From Terracoccus sp. 273MFTsu3.1 (GTDB taxonomy: Bacteria; Actinomycetota; Actinomycetes; Actinomycetales; Dermatophilaceae): DNA of 64,000 nucleotides. Every line of letters begins with the position of its first letter. The first letter of the stretch is position 1. Shown piece after piece: positions 1 through 8,893 of this stretch. A model generated the notes under the pieces. It had not been told where the DNA came from and searched no databases. It saw only the letters and a program-made list of their open reading frames with translations. The position numbers and the translations under genes are program-made. The stretch covers positions 125,095 to 189,094 of the forward strand of contig NZ_KB911823.1 of the NCBI RefSeq assembly GCF_000383675.1, in the 5' to 3' direction.

Positions 1-44
1 TCAACGTCGGCGTCGGACACTCCTGGCACGACGCGGCCCACTGA
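1..44 (+). CDS. C-terminal end of an unidentified protein (cut by window start)
   Basis: An open frame runs from base 3 and reads NVGVGHSWHDAAH before a TGA stop at 42-44. It is the only + strand frame with a plausible short ending here. Thirteen residues are too few to assign a family. It converges on the flippase gene, so it may belong to the same surface-glycan locus, but that is only context. Confidence 0.35.
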   Translation, partial: NVGVGHSWHDAAH

Positions 45-107
45 GCCAAGCGCCGGGGTCCGGCACACCGGGCGCCGGCCACCGGGCCGACCCGGTCGAG
101 CCTGTCG

Positions 108-1397
108 TCAGAGTGGGGCGACGGCCTCGGCGGCCTTCGTGTCGAGCCCGTCGAAGCGGTCCCGCTGGGTCACGTCGTCACGGCGCGTGATGACGACGAG
201 GGCGGCCAGCAGGCTGACGTCGACGGCGCAGACGAGGGTCAGCAGGCCGCTCCCCGTGTGCACGAGCAGGGAGCCCGCCGAGATGGCCGCGAGCGCCACC
301 CAGAGCAGCCCGATCGACCGCTGGTGCCGACGGGCGAGCGCGCTGTAGACGAGCAGCTGCACGGCGGCGAGCACGGTGCCGACGGCGGCGAAGGCCCACA
401 GGGAGCCCGCCACCTCGGCGTACGCGTGGCCGCCGACGAAGACGACGGCGATCCCCGGGAGGGCCGCTGCGGTGAGGGCCACGACCCCACCCACTGCGAC
501 GACGACACCGAGCCCCCAGAGGTGCAGCCGGTGGTCGGCTCCGTGGCGGGCCATCGCCGGGAAGGCGATGACGATGACGAACTGGGGAAGGAAGAGCACC
601 GCCTTGGCGAGGATCAGCCCGGCCGCGTACAGGCCGGCCTCGTGCTCGTCGAGGACGATCCGGGCGACGACGACGTCGACGGTCGACAGCGCGAAGAAGG
701 CGAAGAGGGCGTGCGCGCTGAGGACGACCTCGCGCAGCACCCGGGAGTGCGTGCGACCGGTGGCAGGTGCCGTGGACGTCCCGGCGACCGCCACCGCCGT
801 GCGGCGCAGCGCGACGGCACCGACGACGAGCGGGACCACCGCTGCGAGGGCGATGCCGCCGAGGGTGGCCGAGAAGGGCGTCGCCGACACCGACAGGGCG
901 ACGCTCCCGATGACGATGCGTGCGACACCGAGCGAGACGAAGACCGCGGCGAGGGGGAGCCAGCGCTCCTCGCCCTGCAGGATGCCGGCCTGGCCACCCA
1001 TGACGGAGAAGCAGAAGGCGGGCACGGCGAGCAGCGCGGCCGTCAGCCACGAGTCGAGCGAGAGCGCCCTCGCCACGAGGGGTGCAGCGACGAGGCACAC
1101 GGCAGCGAGCGCGGCCCCGCAGCGCACCGAGACCGCCATGACCCGCGCCTCGATGACACCACGGTCACCCGGGGTCGACGCGATGCGCCGGGCGCCGGTG
1201 GCCTGCAGGCCGAGCGAGACCACGTTGACGACGATGACGAGGCCGAGCATGGCGGCGAACGCGCCGTAGCCGGTGGGACCGAGACGCCGGGCGCCGATGA
1301 GCGTGAAGCCGTAGGTCGCGGCGTTCATCAGGCCGGTGGCGACGGCGATGACGAGGCCCCCTCGCAGGGCGTCGCGGCGTCGCGAGGGGTCGGTCAC
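108..1397 (-). CDS. Polysaccharide/oligosaccharide flippase (Wzx/MATE-like)
   Basis: This integral membrane protein of about 429 residues is almost entirely hydrophobic segments separated by short charged loops, consistent with 12-14 helices. The N-terminal region holds GARRLGPTGYGAF, typical of polysaccharide-biosynthesis flippases that move lipid-linked glycans across the membrane. I place the start at GTG 1397 because TATCCT lies 6 nt upstream, the leaderless pattern seen across this window; a GTG at 1418 in the same frame is the alternative. It lies just downstream of the methyltransferase gene on the same strand. Family is likely; the glycan substrate cannot be told. Confidence 0.8.
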   Translation of the reverse strand: MTDPSRRRDALRGGLVIAVATGLMNAATYGFTLIGARRLGPTGYGAFAAMLGLVIVVNVVSLGLQATGARRIASTPGDRGVIEARVMAVSVRCGAALAAVCLVAAPLVARALSLDSWLTAALLAVPAFCFSVMGGQAGILQGEERWLPLAAVFVSLGVARIVIGSVALSVSATPFSATLGGIALAAVVPLVVGAVALRRTAVAVAGTSTAPATGRTHSRVLREVVLSAHALFAFFALSTVDVVVARIVLDEHEAGLYAAGLILAKAVLFLPQFVIVIAFPAMARHGADHRLHLWGLGVVVAVGGVVALTAAALPGIAVVFVGGHAYAEVAGSLWAFAAVGTVLAAVQLLVYSALARRHQRSIGLLWVALAAISAGSLLVHTGSGLLTLVCAVDVSLLAALVVITRRDDVTQRDRFDGLDTKAAEAVAPL

Positions 1398-1403
1398 GGG
1401 CCG

Positions 1404-1409
1404 AGGATA
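1404..1409 (-). promoter_or_regulatory. -10-like hexamer, leaderless start of flippase gene
   Basis: TATCCT on the minus strand is followed by 6 nt and then GTG (1397). It would give the flippase its own transcript inside the preceding operon. Weak evidence alone, but the pattern recurs. Confidence 0.35.
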
Positions 1410-1424
1410 GCCCGTCACTACCCG

Positions 1425-2177
1425 TCAGTACGGGTCGAACGGCCCGACGTGACCGAGTCGACGCGCGACGCCGCCGAGGCGCAGGCGGAGTAGGACCTTG
1501 AGGAAGACGTTGCGCACCCACCACGGCAGCTGCGCGACGAAGCGTCGGCGGTCGGCTGCGGTGGGCGGAGCCACCTCGAGCAGGGCCAGTGACCCGACCC
1601 GCCCGGTCAGGCGCAGGCGCCGGGACGGCAGGACGTGCACGAGCAGGCTCGTCGTCACGCCGATGCTCGAGAACGCGTCGTGGACCAGGCATCGTCCGTG
1701 AAGGGGAAGGTGCTCGGTCCACCTCAGGTCGTCGCTGCAGGTCCAGTAGTCGTGCTTGCCGTCGACCCAGAGCAGGTCGACGGGCGCCGACCAGCGGGCC
1801 CGGAGATCCTGGCTGCGCGACGGGACGACGTCCACGACCGCTGCCACGCCGGCGCGCTCGAGGTTGGCCGTGAGGACGTCACGGGTCGCGGCGCCGCCGT
1901 AGCGGGGACCCTCGACGAAGGCGTCGACCGCCGTGAGTCGTCCACCCGAGCGGGCGAGTGCTCGGGCGAGCACGACGGTGCTGCGTCCCCGGTGCGAGCC
2001 GATCTCGACGACGTGGGCCCCGGGCGGCAGCGCCGCCGCGGCGTCCCACAGGGCTCGGGCCTGGTCGCGGGTCAGCCAGCCCTCGACCTCGTCGGCGAGG
2101 GCAAAGGCCGCGTCGAACCCGTCGTGCCCGGGCTCAGCGGCCGGGCGGGGGTCGCCGGCGCCGGTCGTGTGGCTCAC
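1425..2177 (-). CDS. Class I SAM-dependent methyltransferase (Methyltransf_24-like)
   Basis: The 250-residue protein has a Rossmann methyltransferase fold: the glycine-rich motif VVEIGSHRGRST near residues 55-67, an acidic strand end LTAVDAF near 80, and LLWVDGKHDYW near 136-146, as in the Methyltransf_24 / cephalosporin-hydroxylase-like group. The GTG start has a strong GGAGGAG ribosome site. Its neighbours suggest it methylates a glycan precursor. The promoter region shared with the divergent membrane-protein gene contains overlapping -10-like hexamers around 2193-2202. The acceptor is unknown. Confidence 0.75.
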   Translation of the reverse strand: MSHTTGAGDPRPAAEPGHDGFDAAFALADEVEGWLTRDQARALWDAAAALPPGAHVVEIGSHRGRSTVVLARALARSGGRLTAVDAFVEGPRYGGAATRDVLTANLERAGVAAVVDVVPSRSQDLRARWSAPVDLLWVDGKHDYWTCSDDLRWTEHLPLHGRCLVHDAFSSIGVTTSLLVHVLPSRRLRLTGRVGSLALLEVAPPTAADRRRFVAQLPWWVRNVFLKVLLRLRLGGVARRLGHVGPFDPY

Positions 2178-2278
2178 GAGGCTCCTCCGGGTGTTCTAGG
2201 GTGGGTCGGCCCAGCGTAGAGGGGCACGACACCGGCATCGTGGTGAGGCGGCGCGGCCCGGTCCACCGAGGGAGGCGC

Positions 2279-4060
2279 ATGGACCCGCGAGCACGGTCTG
2301 GCCGCTTCGTGCCCGCCGCCCTCGACCTGTGGGTCGCGGTTCTCGCGGCCCTCCTGCTGTGGCCGCTGCTCAGCAGCGCAGGCCACCCGCTCGCCCGCGA
2401 CCTCGTCTTCACGCCGCACCAGCCCTTCCGGCTCGCCTGGCTCGGTCTCGGCGACACCCCGGCACGCGCCGTCCCCCTCGATGCGCTCGTCGCCCTGGCC
2501 GACCTCGTCGTGGGCGGCGACGTCCTCGCCCGGGTCACCCTCGTCGGGGTCCTCGTCCTCGCCGGCGGCGCCGCCCACCGGCTCCTTCAGGGCGCCCACC
2601 CCGTGGCCCGTGCTGCGGCAGCGGGCTTCGCGGTGTGGAACCCGTTCGTCGTCGAGCGGCTCGCGCTGGGGCAGTGGGCCCTGCTCAGCGCGTATGCCGC
2701 GTGCTTCGCCGTCGTCGCGGCCGCCGTACGCCTCCGTCGCGTCTCGGACGAGGAGGGGGGAACCCGGGTCCGCGCCGCAGTAGTCCTCCTCCTCCCTTCG
2801 GCCCTCGCGTCGGTGACGCCGACCGGGGCGGTCGTGGCGGGTGCACTCGGGGTCGTCGTGGCCTCGACCAGGGGGACGCGTCGTCTCGCCGTCGCCGTGG
2901 CCGCGGTCGTCCAGCTGCCGTGGCTCGTCCCTGCCCTGCTCGGCGCGGCCGGAGCGACGGGCGACCCTGCCGCCGTAGACGCCTTCGCCGCGAGGGCGGA
3001 GCGACCCGGTGGTGCCCTCTGGAGCCTGCTCGGGCTCGGCGGGGTCTGGGACGCCGGTTCGGTGCCACCCAGCCGGAGCGGGGTGCTCGGTCACGTCGGC
3101 TCCGTGCTCGTGGTCGCCGTCCTCGGCTTCGGGTGGCCTCGTCTGCGTCGGTTGCTCCCGGAGGCCGCACCCCGTCTCCTCGTGGTCGCCGGGGTCGGGC
3201 TCGGGCTCGCCGTCGCCGCGACCGTCCCGGCTGGGGCCGACCTCGTGCGGCGGCTCGTCGAGGGCGTGCCGGGCGCAGGCCTGGTGCGTGACGGGCAGAA
3301 GTGGCTGCTACCTGGTGTCGTCCTCGTCGTCCTCTCGTTCGGCGCCGTCGTCGACGGCCTCCTCCGTGCCGCACGGGAGCGATCTCCGGGTCTCGTCGCG
3401 ACGATGGGGACCGTCGCGGTGCTGCTCCCCCTGGTGGTGCTCCCGGACGCGACCCGGGTCGTCTGGCCCACCGTGCGCCCCGTGGACTACCCCGACGACT
3501 TCGCTCGGGTGGCCCAGGTCGTCGACGGGACCGACGGGTCGATGGCCTCGCTGCCCTGGGCGCCGTACCGCGTCTTCCCGTGGGGGTCTCCACTCGCCGT
3601 CTACGATCCCGCGTCCCGGTGGTTCGACGTCGACGTGGTCATGTCCGACCGGCTCTCCGTGGGTCCCGTGACCCTTGGAGGTGAGAGCGGACGGTCCGCG
3701 GCCGTCGGCACGGCCCTGGCCAGAGCCGGGCGGCCCGGAGGCGCAGTGGCGGCCGGCGACGAGCTGCGCCGGCTCGGCGTGCGCTGGCTCCTCGTCCAGG
3801 CAGACTCGAGCGCTCACCCGGCCCTGCCCGCCGGCTACGTGGCGCGCCTTCGCGGTGCGCATCTCGAGCTCTACGAGTCTGCCGATCCCGTTGTGCTCCA
3901 GCCGGATCCGGGAGCTCTCCGCGTCGCAACCGTGGTGTCCGTGGACGCTCTCGTGGCTGCTCTCGTCCTGGCCGCGCTGGTCCTCACGACCCGCCACCGC
4001 TTCAGCCGTCGCCGCGGGCTACTCGCTGGTATGCTGCCCCGGACCCAGAGAGGGAGTTGA
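2279..4060 (+). CDS. Large polytopic membrane protein, GT-C glycosyltransferase-like (AftD-like by context)
   Basis: About 593 residues from ATG 2279, which has GGGAGG just upstream; the open frame extends further 5' but overlaps the divergent gene. There are roughly ten hydrophobic segments, a central FAVWNPFVVERLALGQW motif, and a C-terminal soluble part (about 400-560) resembling the extracytoplasmic domain of lipid-linked-sugar transferases. The next gene, 2 bp away, encodes a DUF2613 protein; in mycobacteria a DUF2613 gene lies next to aftD, the arabinofuranosyltransferase. I infer a GT-C enzyme using a polyprenyl-linked donor. It is much shorter than mycobacterial AftD, so function is unproven. 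Confidence 0.6.
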   Translation: MDPRARSGRFVPAALDLWVAVLAALLLWPLLSSAGHPLARDLVFTPHQPFRLAWLGLGDTPARAVPLDALVALADLVVGGDVLARVTLVGVLVLAGGAAHRLLQGAHPVARAAAAGFAVWNPFVVERLALGQWALLSAYAACFAVVAAAVRLRRVSDEEGGTRVRAAVVLLLPSALASVTPTGAVVAGALGVVVASTRGTRRLAVAVAAVVQLPWLVPALLGAAGATGDPAAVDAFAARAERPGGALWSLLGLGGVWDAGSVPPSRSGVLGHVGSVLVVAVLGFGWPRLRRLLPEAAPRLLVVAGVGLGLAVAATVPAGADLVRRLVEGVPGAGLVRDGQKWLLPGVVLVVLSFGAVVDGLLRAARERSPGLVATMGTVAVLLPLVVLPDATRVVWPTVRPVDYPDDFARVAQVVDGTDGSMASLPWAPYRVFPWGSPLAVYDPASRWFDVDVVMSDRLSVGPVTLGGESGRSAAVGTALARAGRPGGAVAAGDELRRLGVRWLLVQADSSAHPALPAGYVARLRGAHLELYESADPVVLQPDPGALRVATVVSVDALVAALVLAALVLTTRHRFSRRRGLLAGMLPRTQRGS

Positions 4061-4062
4061 GG

Positions 4063-4203
4063 ATGCTCACGAAGGTTGTCGGCCCCATCGTGGCCGGTGC
4101 CGTGCTTGCCGGTGTCGGACTGTTCGGTCTCGTGTCGTCGCAGACCGCGCCGCCCGCGACCAACCCCGCGAGCCAGGAGATCATCACCTACGGCGACCGC
4201 TGA
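4063..4203 (+). CDS. DUF2613 small membrane protein, 46 residues
   Basis: A short reading frame starts at ATG 4063, two bases after the stop of the GT-C-like gene, with GAGAGGGAG overlapping that gene's end as ribosome site. The protein has one N-terminal hydrophobic helix (about residues 5-25), a Pro/Ala/Thr linker and the ending EIITYGDR. The DUF2613 family of tiny actinobacterial envelope proteins typically ends in a similar YG(D/N)R motif and sits beside aftD. Translational coupling suggests a partner of the upstream protein. Its last 20 bases overlap the convergent glycosyltransferase gene. Confidence 0.75.
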   Translation: MLTKVVGPIVAGAVLAGVGLFGLVSSQTAPPATNPASQEIITYGDR

Positions 4204-5305
4204 CGCGGTCCACGCCGACCTCGCCGAGCGCTTCCTCGAAGCGCTCGGCGCTGTCGTCCCAGTCGAGCAGTCGCGAGCGGCGGACGCCCTCGGCGGACAG
4301 GGCGGACCGTAGCCCGGCGTCACCGAGCAGGCGGCGCGTCGCGGCGAGCAGCCCGGCCCGGTCGTCGACGAGCAGCCCTGTCTCCCCGTCGACGACGGAC
4401 TCGTTGAGGCCGCCACTTTGGCGGTAGCCGATGGTCGGCGTCCCTTGGGCCGCGGCCTCCGTGACGGCGATGCCCCACCCCTCCTTGACGGATGGCAGGA
4501 GCATGACCCAGGCGCTCGCGAGCAGCGCGTCGCGCGTCGAGTCCTCGACGTGACCGTGGAACGTGACGAGGTCGGTCACGCCCAGGCGAGTCGTCTCCTC
4601 GACGAGGTGGCTGCGCCACCAGCCGTCACCGACGACGTCGAGCGCCAGGTCCGGCACCTCGCTGCGCAGCTGAGCCAGCGCCCAGAGCGCGTGCTCGATC
4701 TGCTTGTGCGGCACGAGTCGCGCCAGGACGACGATCCGCGGACTCCGCGACCGCGGGACCGTGGGGCACCGACGCGCGTGGTCGAGACCGTTGCGCACCA
4801 CCGTGACTCGTGGCCGCTCCACGCCGATCCGTGCGAGGTCGGCCGCAGAGTGCTCCGACACCGTCACGACCGGCACCGTGCGGTAGAGCAGGGGCGTCAC
4901 CCGCGACTCGACGAACCAGCCGAGACGTCCTCGCCAGTCCGGGTAGATGATCGCCCACTGCTCGCGGTGCAGGTGGTGCACGAGCGCGAGCACGCCGTGG
5001 CGTCGGAGCAGTGGGGACGCGAACGGCAGGCCGTTGATGACGTCGACGACGACGTCGCGGTCCCTCCCTTCGCGCGTCATCAGGTGCGCGAGCCCACGGA
5101 CGTAGACCGTGAGCCGGCCGCCGGAGCGGCGGTGGTGGACACCCGCGACCGTCTCCCGGGCGGGCGCACCGGCGTACGCCGCACTGCGCACGGTGACGTC
5201 GTGCCCGCGAGCCGCGAGCCGACGCGCGATCTCCTCGACGTAGACCTCCGAGCCGCCCCCGTCGGGGTGGCCGGGGTCGCGCCACGTCAGGAAGGTGACC
5301 TTCAC
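4184..5305 (-). CDS. Glycosyltransferase family 4
   Basis: A 373-residue GT-B enzyme. It begins KVTFLTW followed by a Gly-rich acceptor-side loop (DGGGSEVYVEEIARRL), as in GT4 enzymes. The C-terminal half carries the donor motif EGWGIAVTE (E-x7-E, about residue 290) and GGLNESVVDGETGLLV. It probably adds a sugar from a nucleotide donor on the cytoplasmic face. The GTG start at 5305 overlaps the stop of the upstream membrane-protein gene (GTGA), giving a coupled three-gene run with the GT2-methyltransferase gene. Sugar and acceptor are unknown. Confidence 0.85.
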   Translation of the reverse strand: MKVTFLTWRDPGHPDGGGSEVYVEEIARRLAARGHDVTVRSAAYAGAPARETVAGVHHRRSGGRLTVYVRGLAHLMTREGRDRDVVVDVINGLPFASPLLRRHGVLALVHHLHREQWAIIYPDWRGRLGWFVESRVTPLLYRTVPVVTVSEHSAADLARIGVERPRVTVVRNGLDHARRCPTVPRSRSPRIVVLARLVPHKQIEHALWALAQLRSEVPDLALDVVGDGWWRSHLVEETTRLGVTDLVTFHGHVEDSTRDALLASAWVMLLPSVKEGWGIAVTEAAAQGTPTIGYRQSGGLNESVVDGETGLLVDDRAGLLAATRRLLGDAGLRSALSAEGVRRSRLLDWDDSAERFEEALGEVGVDRVSGRRR

Positions 5306-7332
5306 GCGCGGGCGTCGGCCAGGAGGCGGTGGCAGAGGTCGAGCGGCAGGCCCTGCTCCCGGGTCATGGTGACGCCGAGCTTCTCGAACGCGCGGGTGCC
5401 GTAGAAGGACGGCGTGATGGTCCCCGGTCTGGCGTTCCAGCTCGCATCCCACTCGATGTAGGGGACGAAACCCACGAAGCCGCCCGGCGTGGACGTGACC
5501 TCGGCGAACCCGAGGTCGCTCGCCACGCCGATGCCGACGCGGAAGGTCGAGTCGCGGTACACGGCGAACCACTCACCGGCGTAGTTGCCGGCCTGCGTCG
5601 TGATGACGACGCGCGCGTAGTTGTCGTCCTTGGTCTCCAGGTAGACGTGCCGGTCGACGGTGCCGTGGACCGTGAACAGCAGGACGCGTCCGTGCCGGAG
5701 GCGGTCGTCGACGCGCACCTCGACGACCTGGGGGCGTGCCTCGACGAGGATCCACGGCTCGTACGCGTCACCGGTGTTGAGGTAGAGCGCGTCGCAGTCG
5801 CCGAGGACGTGGAGCTCGTCGGTGACACCCTTCGCGGGCAGGTCGTCGGACTGGGTGACCCGCCGGCTGAGAGCCGAGCCCGGGCCGCCGCTGACGCGCG
5901 CCTGGGTGGCCACGAACTCGCGCAGGTCCTCGCCACGGTGCGTGGTCGCGGCGGTGGACACACCGGTCAGCATGTTGGCGGCGATGCCGAAGCACGCGAG
6001 GACGACCGACGCCGTGAGCGCCGCCGCCCGCACGGCGCGAGGGAGGCGCTCGAGCAGCCCCGTCAGGCCCCACAGGCCGACGGATCCCGCCACGACGAGG
6101 ACGGGGACGAACTCGCTCGTGTAGCGGTAGGCCACGTAGCCGTAGGCCATGACCCCGCCCGTGACGAGCAACCCGGCGAGCACGGCAGGTCGCAGCGCCC
6201 GTCGCTCGATGGAATCGGTGCGACGCAGCAGGACGGGCAGCGAGGCGAGGGTGAGGAGGAGCAGCAGGGGCATGAACGCCGTGACACTGCCCGTCCGGTA
6301 GAACTGGTCGAGGTACGCGCCGCCGTAGGCGCGGGCCGGCTCGCCCGGCAGGGTGATCCACGGGAAGTAGTCGACGAGGCGCACGCCGTCGGGTCGGAAG
6401 TAGTTGACGAGCGAGGTCAGGAAGAACTGGGGCCCGGTGATGGTCCCGCCGTTGGCAGCGAGGGCGTCCCGCCGATGCTCGTTGACCGACGTCCACACCT
6501 GGTCCTGGAGCGGGAAGAGGTAGGGGTGGTCGAACTTCAGCTGGTTGTAGGCGACGGCCACCGCGAGTGGCACCGCGCCCGCGAGCGTGACGATGCGCCA
6601 GGTCGGACGGCGCTCCGGGCCGTACCGGCCGAGGGCCGTCCACACTCCGACGCCGCCGACGACGAGGCACACGGCCCAGCCGCCGGTGGTGCGGGTCAGG
6701 GCGCTGGCCAGCGCGAAGCCGCCGAGCCACAGCGCATGGTTCCGCGTCGGCTCGAGGACCGTGCGCACGATCCAGTAGAGGGCACCCACCACGAGGGCGA
6801 CCGCCCAGAGATAGACCTCGTGGTAGACCCACGGGAGCGCGGCGTCGAAGGTCAGCACCGTGCCGCCGGTCGCCGCGGCGAGGAACACGGCCGCGGCGAC
6901 GGCCTCGAGCATCGTGACCGGCCGCGTCCCCCGCAGGCACCGGTGCACGAGCCACAGCAGCAGCACCGTCATGACGGCGAGGACGGCCCAGGCGAGGCCC
7001 ATCGAGACGAGGCTGAGCCGCCCCGTGAAGGCGTTGGTCAGTAGCAGGACGGGCAGGCGGAGCAGGGCCGGGAACGGCGGGAAGTACATGTAGGTGCGGT
7101 CGTCGATGACGAAGCCCTCGATGCCGAGGCTGCCGGTCGGGACGTCGACCCGGCCGTCGAGGAAGGCCTGGGCCTGCAGGTCGAAGAAGTTCGAGGCGTA
7201 GCCGAGACCGACGGCCGTGCGCGTCGGGTCGAGCCGGAAGTCGAACAGCGTGAGGTAGAACGCCACGCCGCCGACCACGAGCCCGACGGCGGTGGCGACC
7301 TGCGCGCGCCGCTGTCGTAGCGCTGAGGTCAA
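5302..7332 (-). CDS. Polytopic membrane protein, GT-C/GT39-like
   Basis: About 676 residues with a dozen hydrophobic helices in the first 470 and a soluble C-terminal domain of about 200 residues. An early loop reads NFFDLQAQAFLDGR, then FVIDDRTYMYFPPFPALLRLP, a layout common in actinobacterial GT-C transferases. The start is probably TTG 7332, which overlaps the upstream stop (TTGA); an in-frame ATG at 7380 inside the upstream gene is the alternative. It lies between a GT2-methyltransferase and a GT4 gene, so a polyprenyl-phosphate-sugar-dependent transferase is inferred. Confidence 0.6.
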   Translation of the reverse strand: MTSALRQRRAQVATAVGLVVGGVAFYLTLFDFRLDPTRTAVGLGYASNFFDLQAQAFLDGRVDVPTGSLGIEGFVIDDRTYMYFPPFPALLRLPVLLLTNAFTGRLSLVSMGLAWAVLAVMTVLLLWLVHRCLRGTRPVTMLEAVAAAVFLAAATGGTVLTFDAALPWVYHEVYLWAVALVVGALYWIVRTVLEPTRNHALWLGGFALASALTRTTGGWAVCLVVGGVGVWTALGRYGPERRPTWRIVTLAGAVPLAVAVAYNQLKFDHPYLFPLQDQVWTSVNEHRRDALAANGGTITGPQFFLTSLVNYFRPDGVRLVDYFPWITLPGEPARAYGGAYLDQFYRTGSVTAFMPLLLLLTLASLPVLLRRTDSIERRALRPAVLAGLLVTGGVMAYGYVAYRYTSEFVPVLVVAGSVGLWGLTGLLERLPRAVRAAALTASVVLACFGIAANMLTGVSTAATTHRGEDLREFVATQARVSGGPGSALSRRVTQSDDLPAKGVTDELHVLGDCDALYLNTGDAYEPWILVEARPQVVEVRVDDRLRHGRVLLFTVHGTVDRHVYLETKDDNYARVVITTQAGNYAGEWFAVYRDSTFRVGIGVASDLGFAEVTSTPGGFVGFVPYIEWDASWNARPGTITPSFYGTRAFEKLGVTMTREQGLPLDLCHRLLADARA

Positions 7333-8789
7333 ACCCGCTCCAGGACGTAGAGGAACTGGTAGCCGAACAGGGTCGGCCACACGCGCGTGGCCGCCCGGTC
7401 GGCCGCGGCGACGCCGTTGGCGACGGCGCCGACGGTGGTCTCCTCACGGCCTCGGGCGAGGACGTCGACGGGTGAGCCGACGGTGTCGCGGGCCACGATG
7501 CGCAGACCGTTGGACGTGACGAGCCGCTCGAAGCTGCGCCGGGTGAAGAAGCGCACGTGCCCCTGGTCGAGCGGCCCGCGCTGGTCGTAGTCGAACCGTC
7601 CGATCGCGACACGACCTCGCGGGTACCAGTGCCCGAAGTTCGGCACGGACACGAGGATCCGCCCACCGGGTGCGAGCGCGGCCGTCATGTCCTTGAGCAG
7701 GTGGGCCGGATCGGTGACGTGCTCGAGGACGTCGGCGGCGACGACGACGTCGAACGGCTCACCGGTGTCGGGCAGCCCCCGCTCGAGGTCGGCCTCGACG
7801 AAGTCGTCGAGGCGGTCGCCGACGCCGTCGTGCTTGACGATGTCGACGCCCACGACGTGGTGACCCTGCTCGCGCACGAGGGCGCCGAACTGGCCGTCGG
7901 AGCAGCCGACGTCGAGCACGCGGCCGGGGGAGCGGCGCCCGAGCCAGCCGAGGAGCCGCCCGTGGGACGAGTGCGGTGACGGCTTGAGGGCGTAGGCGGT
8001 CTCGTCGAGGCCGGTCGAGCCGCTGCCGAAGCCCATCTGGGCGGCGCGGAAGCGCACGACGTCAGCCGTGACGTCGCGCGCGTACCTCATCCCGTTGACG
8101 TAGCAGATCTCGTCACCGTAGTACGTGGGGATCGGGACCTCGACGATGCGCTTCCCCGCGGCGTGCAGGCCCAGGATGATCTCGGTGTCGAAGTCGAAGT
8201 CGTCGGAGTACGCGCCGAGGTCGAGGTCGGCGAGCGCGTCGACCCGGTAGGCGCGGTAGCCGCTGTGCCACTCCGTCAGTTCGAGGCCGGTGAGGGCGTT
8301 CTGCATCGTCGAGAGGATGCGGTTGCCGACGTACTTGTAGGCCGGCATACCCCCCGCGCGGGCCGCGCCGCGGCGCATCATGCGTGAGCCGAAGACGGCG
8401 TCGGCGTCGCCGGCGAGCAGCGGCTCGACGAGGTCCTCGATGACCTCGGGGGCGTACTGCCCGTCCCCGTGCAGCAGGACGACGACGTCGAGTCCGTGCG
8501 AGATGGCCCAGCGGTAGCCGGCCTTCTGGTTGCCGCCGTAGCCGAGGTTCTCCGGGTGCCGGACCACGGTGAGCGGCAGCGAGGAGCCGCTCTGGTATGC
8601 CGTCGCCACCGCATGCGTGTCGTCGACGCTCGCGTCGTCGCCGATGAGGATGTGGTCGACCCCGGCGATGAACGTCTCGGGCAGCCGGTCGAGGACCCGG
8701 GCGAGGGTCGTCGCGGCGTTGTAGGCGACGACGAGGACACCCACGCGCTTGGGCGTGCTGGACGGACGTGCATGAGCTGGGGTGAGCAC
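7329..8789 (-). CDS. Bifunctional GT2 glycosyltransferase / SAM methyltransferase fusion
   Basis: A 486-residue two-domain protein. Residues 15-245 form a GT-A family 2 transferase of the dolichyl-phosphate-mannose/glucose synthase type: VLVVAYNAATTL, ILIGDDASVDDT, LLHGDGQYAPE (DxD-like) and SGYRAYR. Residues 285-486 are a class I methyltransferase: RVLDVGCSDGQFG, VVGVDIVKHD, VVVAADVLEHV. The GTG start has GGGAGG upstream. The fusion suggests one protein both makes a polyprenyl-phosphate sugar (or extends a glycan) and methylates something in the same pathway. The next genes encode candidate users of the lipid-linked sugar. Confidence 0.8.
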   Translation of the reverse strand: MLTPAHARPSSTPKRVGVLVVAYNAATTLARVLDRLPETFIAGVDHILIGDDASVDDTHAVATAYQSGSSLPLTVVRHPENLGYGGNQKAGYRWAISHGLDVVVLLHGDGQYAPEVIEDLVEPLLAGDADAVFGSRMMRRGAARAGGMPAYKYVGNRILSTMQNALTGLELTEWHSGYRAYRVDALADLDLGAYSDDFDFDTEIILGLHAAGKRIVEVPIPTYYGDEICYVNGMRYARDVTADVVRFRAAQMGFGSGSTGLDETAYALKPSPHSSHGRLLGWLGRRSPGRVLDVGCSDGQFGALVREQGHHVVGVDIVKHDGVGDRLDDFVEADLERGLPDTGEPFDVVVAADVLEHVTDPAHLLKDMTAALAPGGRILVSVPNFGHWYPRGRVAIGRFDYDQRGPLDQGHVRFFTRRSFERLVTSNGLRIVARDTVGSPVDVLARGREETTVGAVANGVAAADRAATRVWPTLFGYQFLYVLERV

Positions 8790-8880
8790 CGTTGACCTCC
8801 CGGACGGTGCCCCACGGGGCAGCCGACGACGAAACTTCGCGGAGTCTAGCGCTGCAAGTTACTCGCGGGAAATATTGTGC

Positions 8881-8886
8881 GATAGT
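8881..8886 (+). promoter_or_regulatory. -10-like hexamer before 2OG oxygenase gene
   Basis: GATAGT lies 7 nt before ATG 8894 in a locally A+T-rich stretch, and no ribosome site is visible, consistent with a leaderless mRNA. Confidence 0.4.
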
Positions 8887-8893
8887 TCCGCGC

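Noticed and set aside
258-1493. A 411-codon frame antisense to the flippase
   Set aside because: It is rich in Asp, Glu, Arg and Gly with no hydrophobic core, as expected from the reverse complement of a membrane-protein gene.
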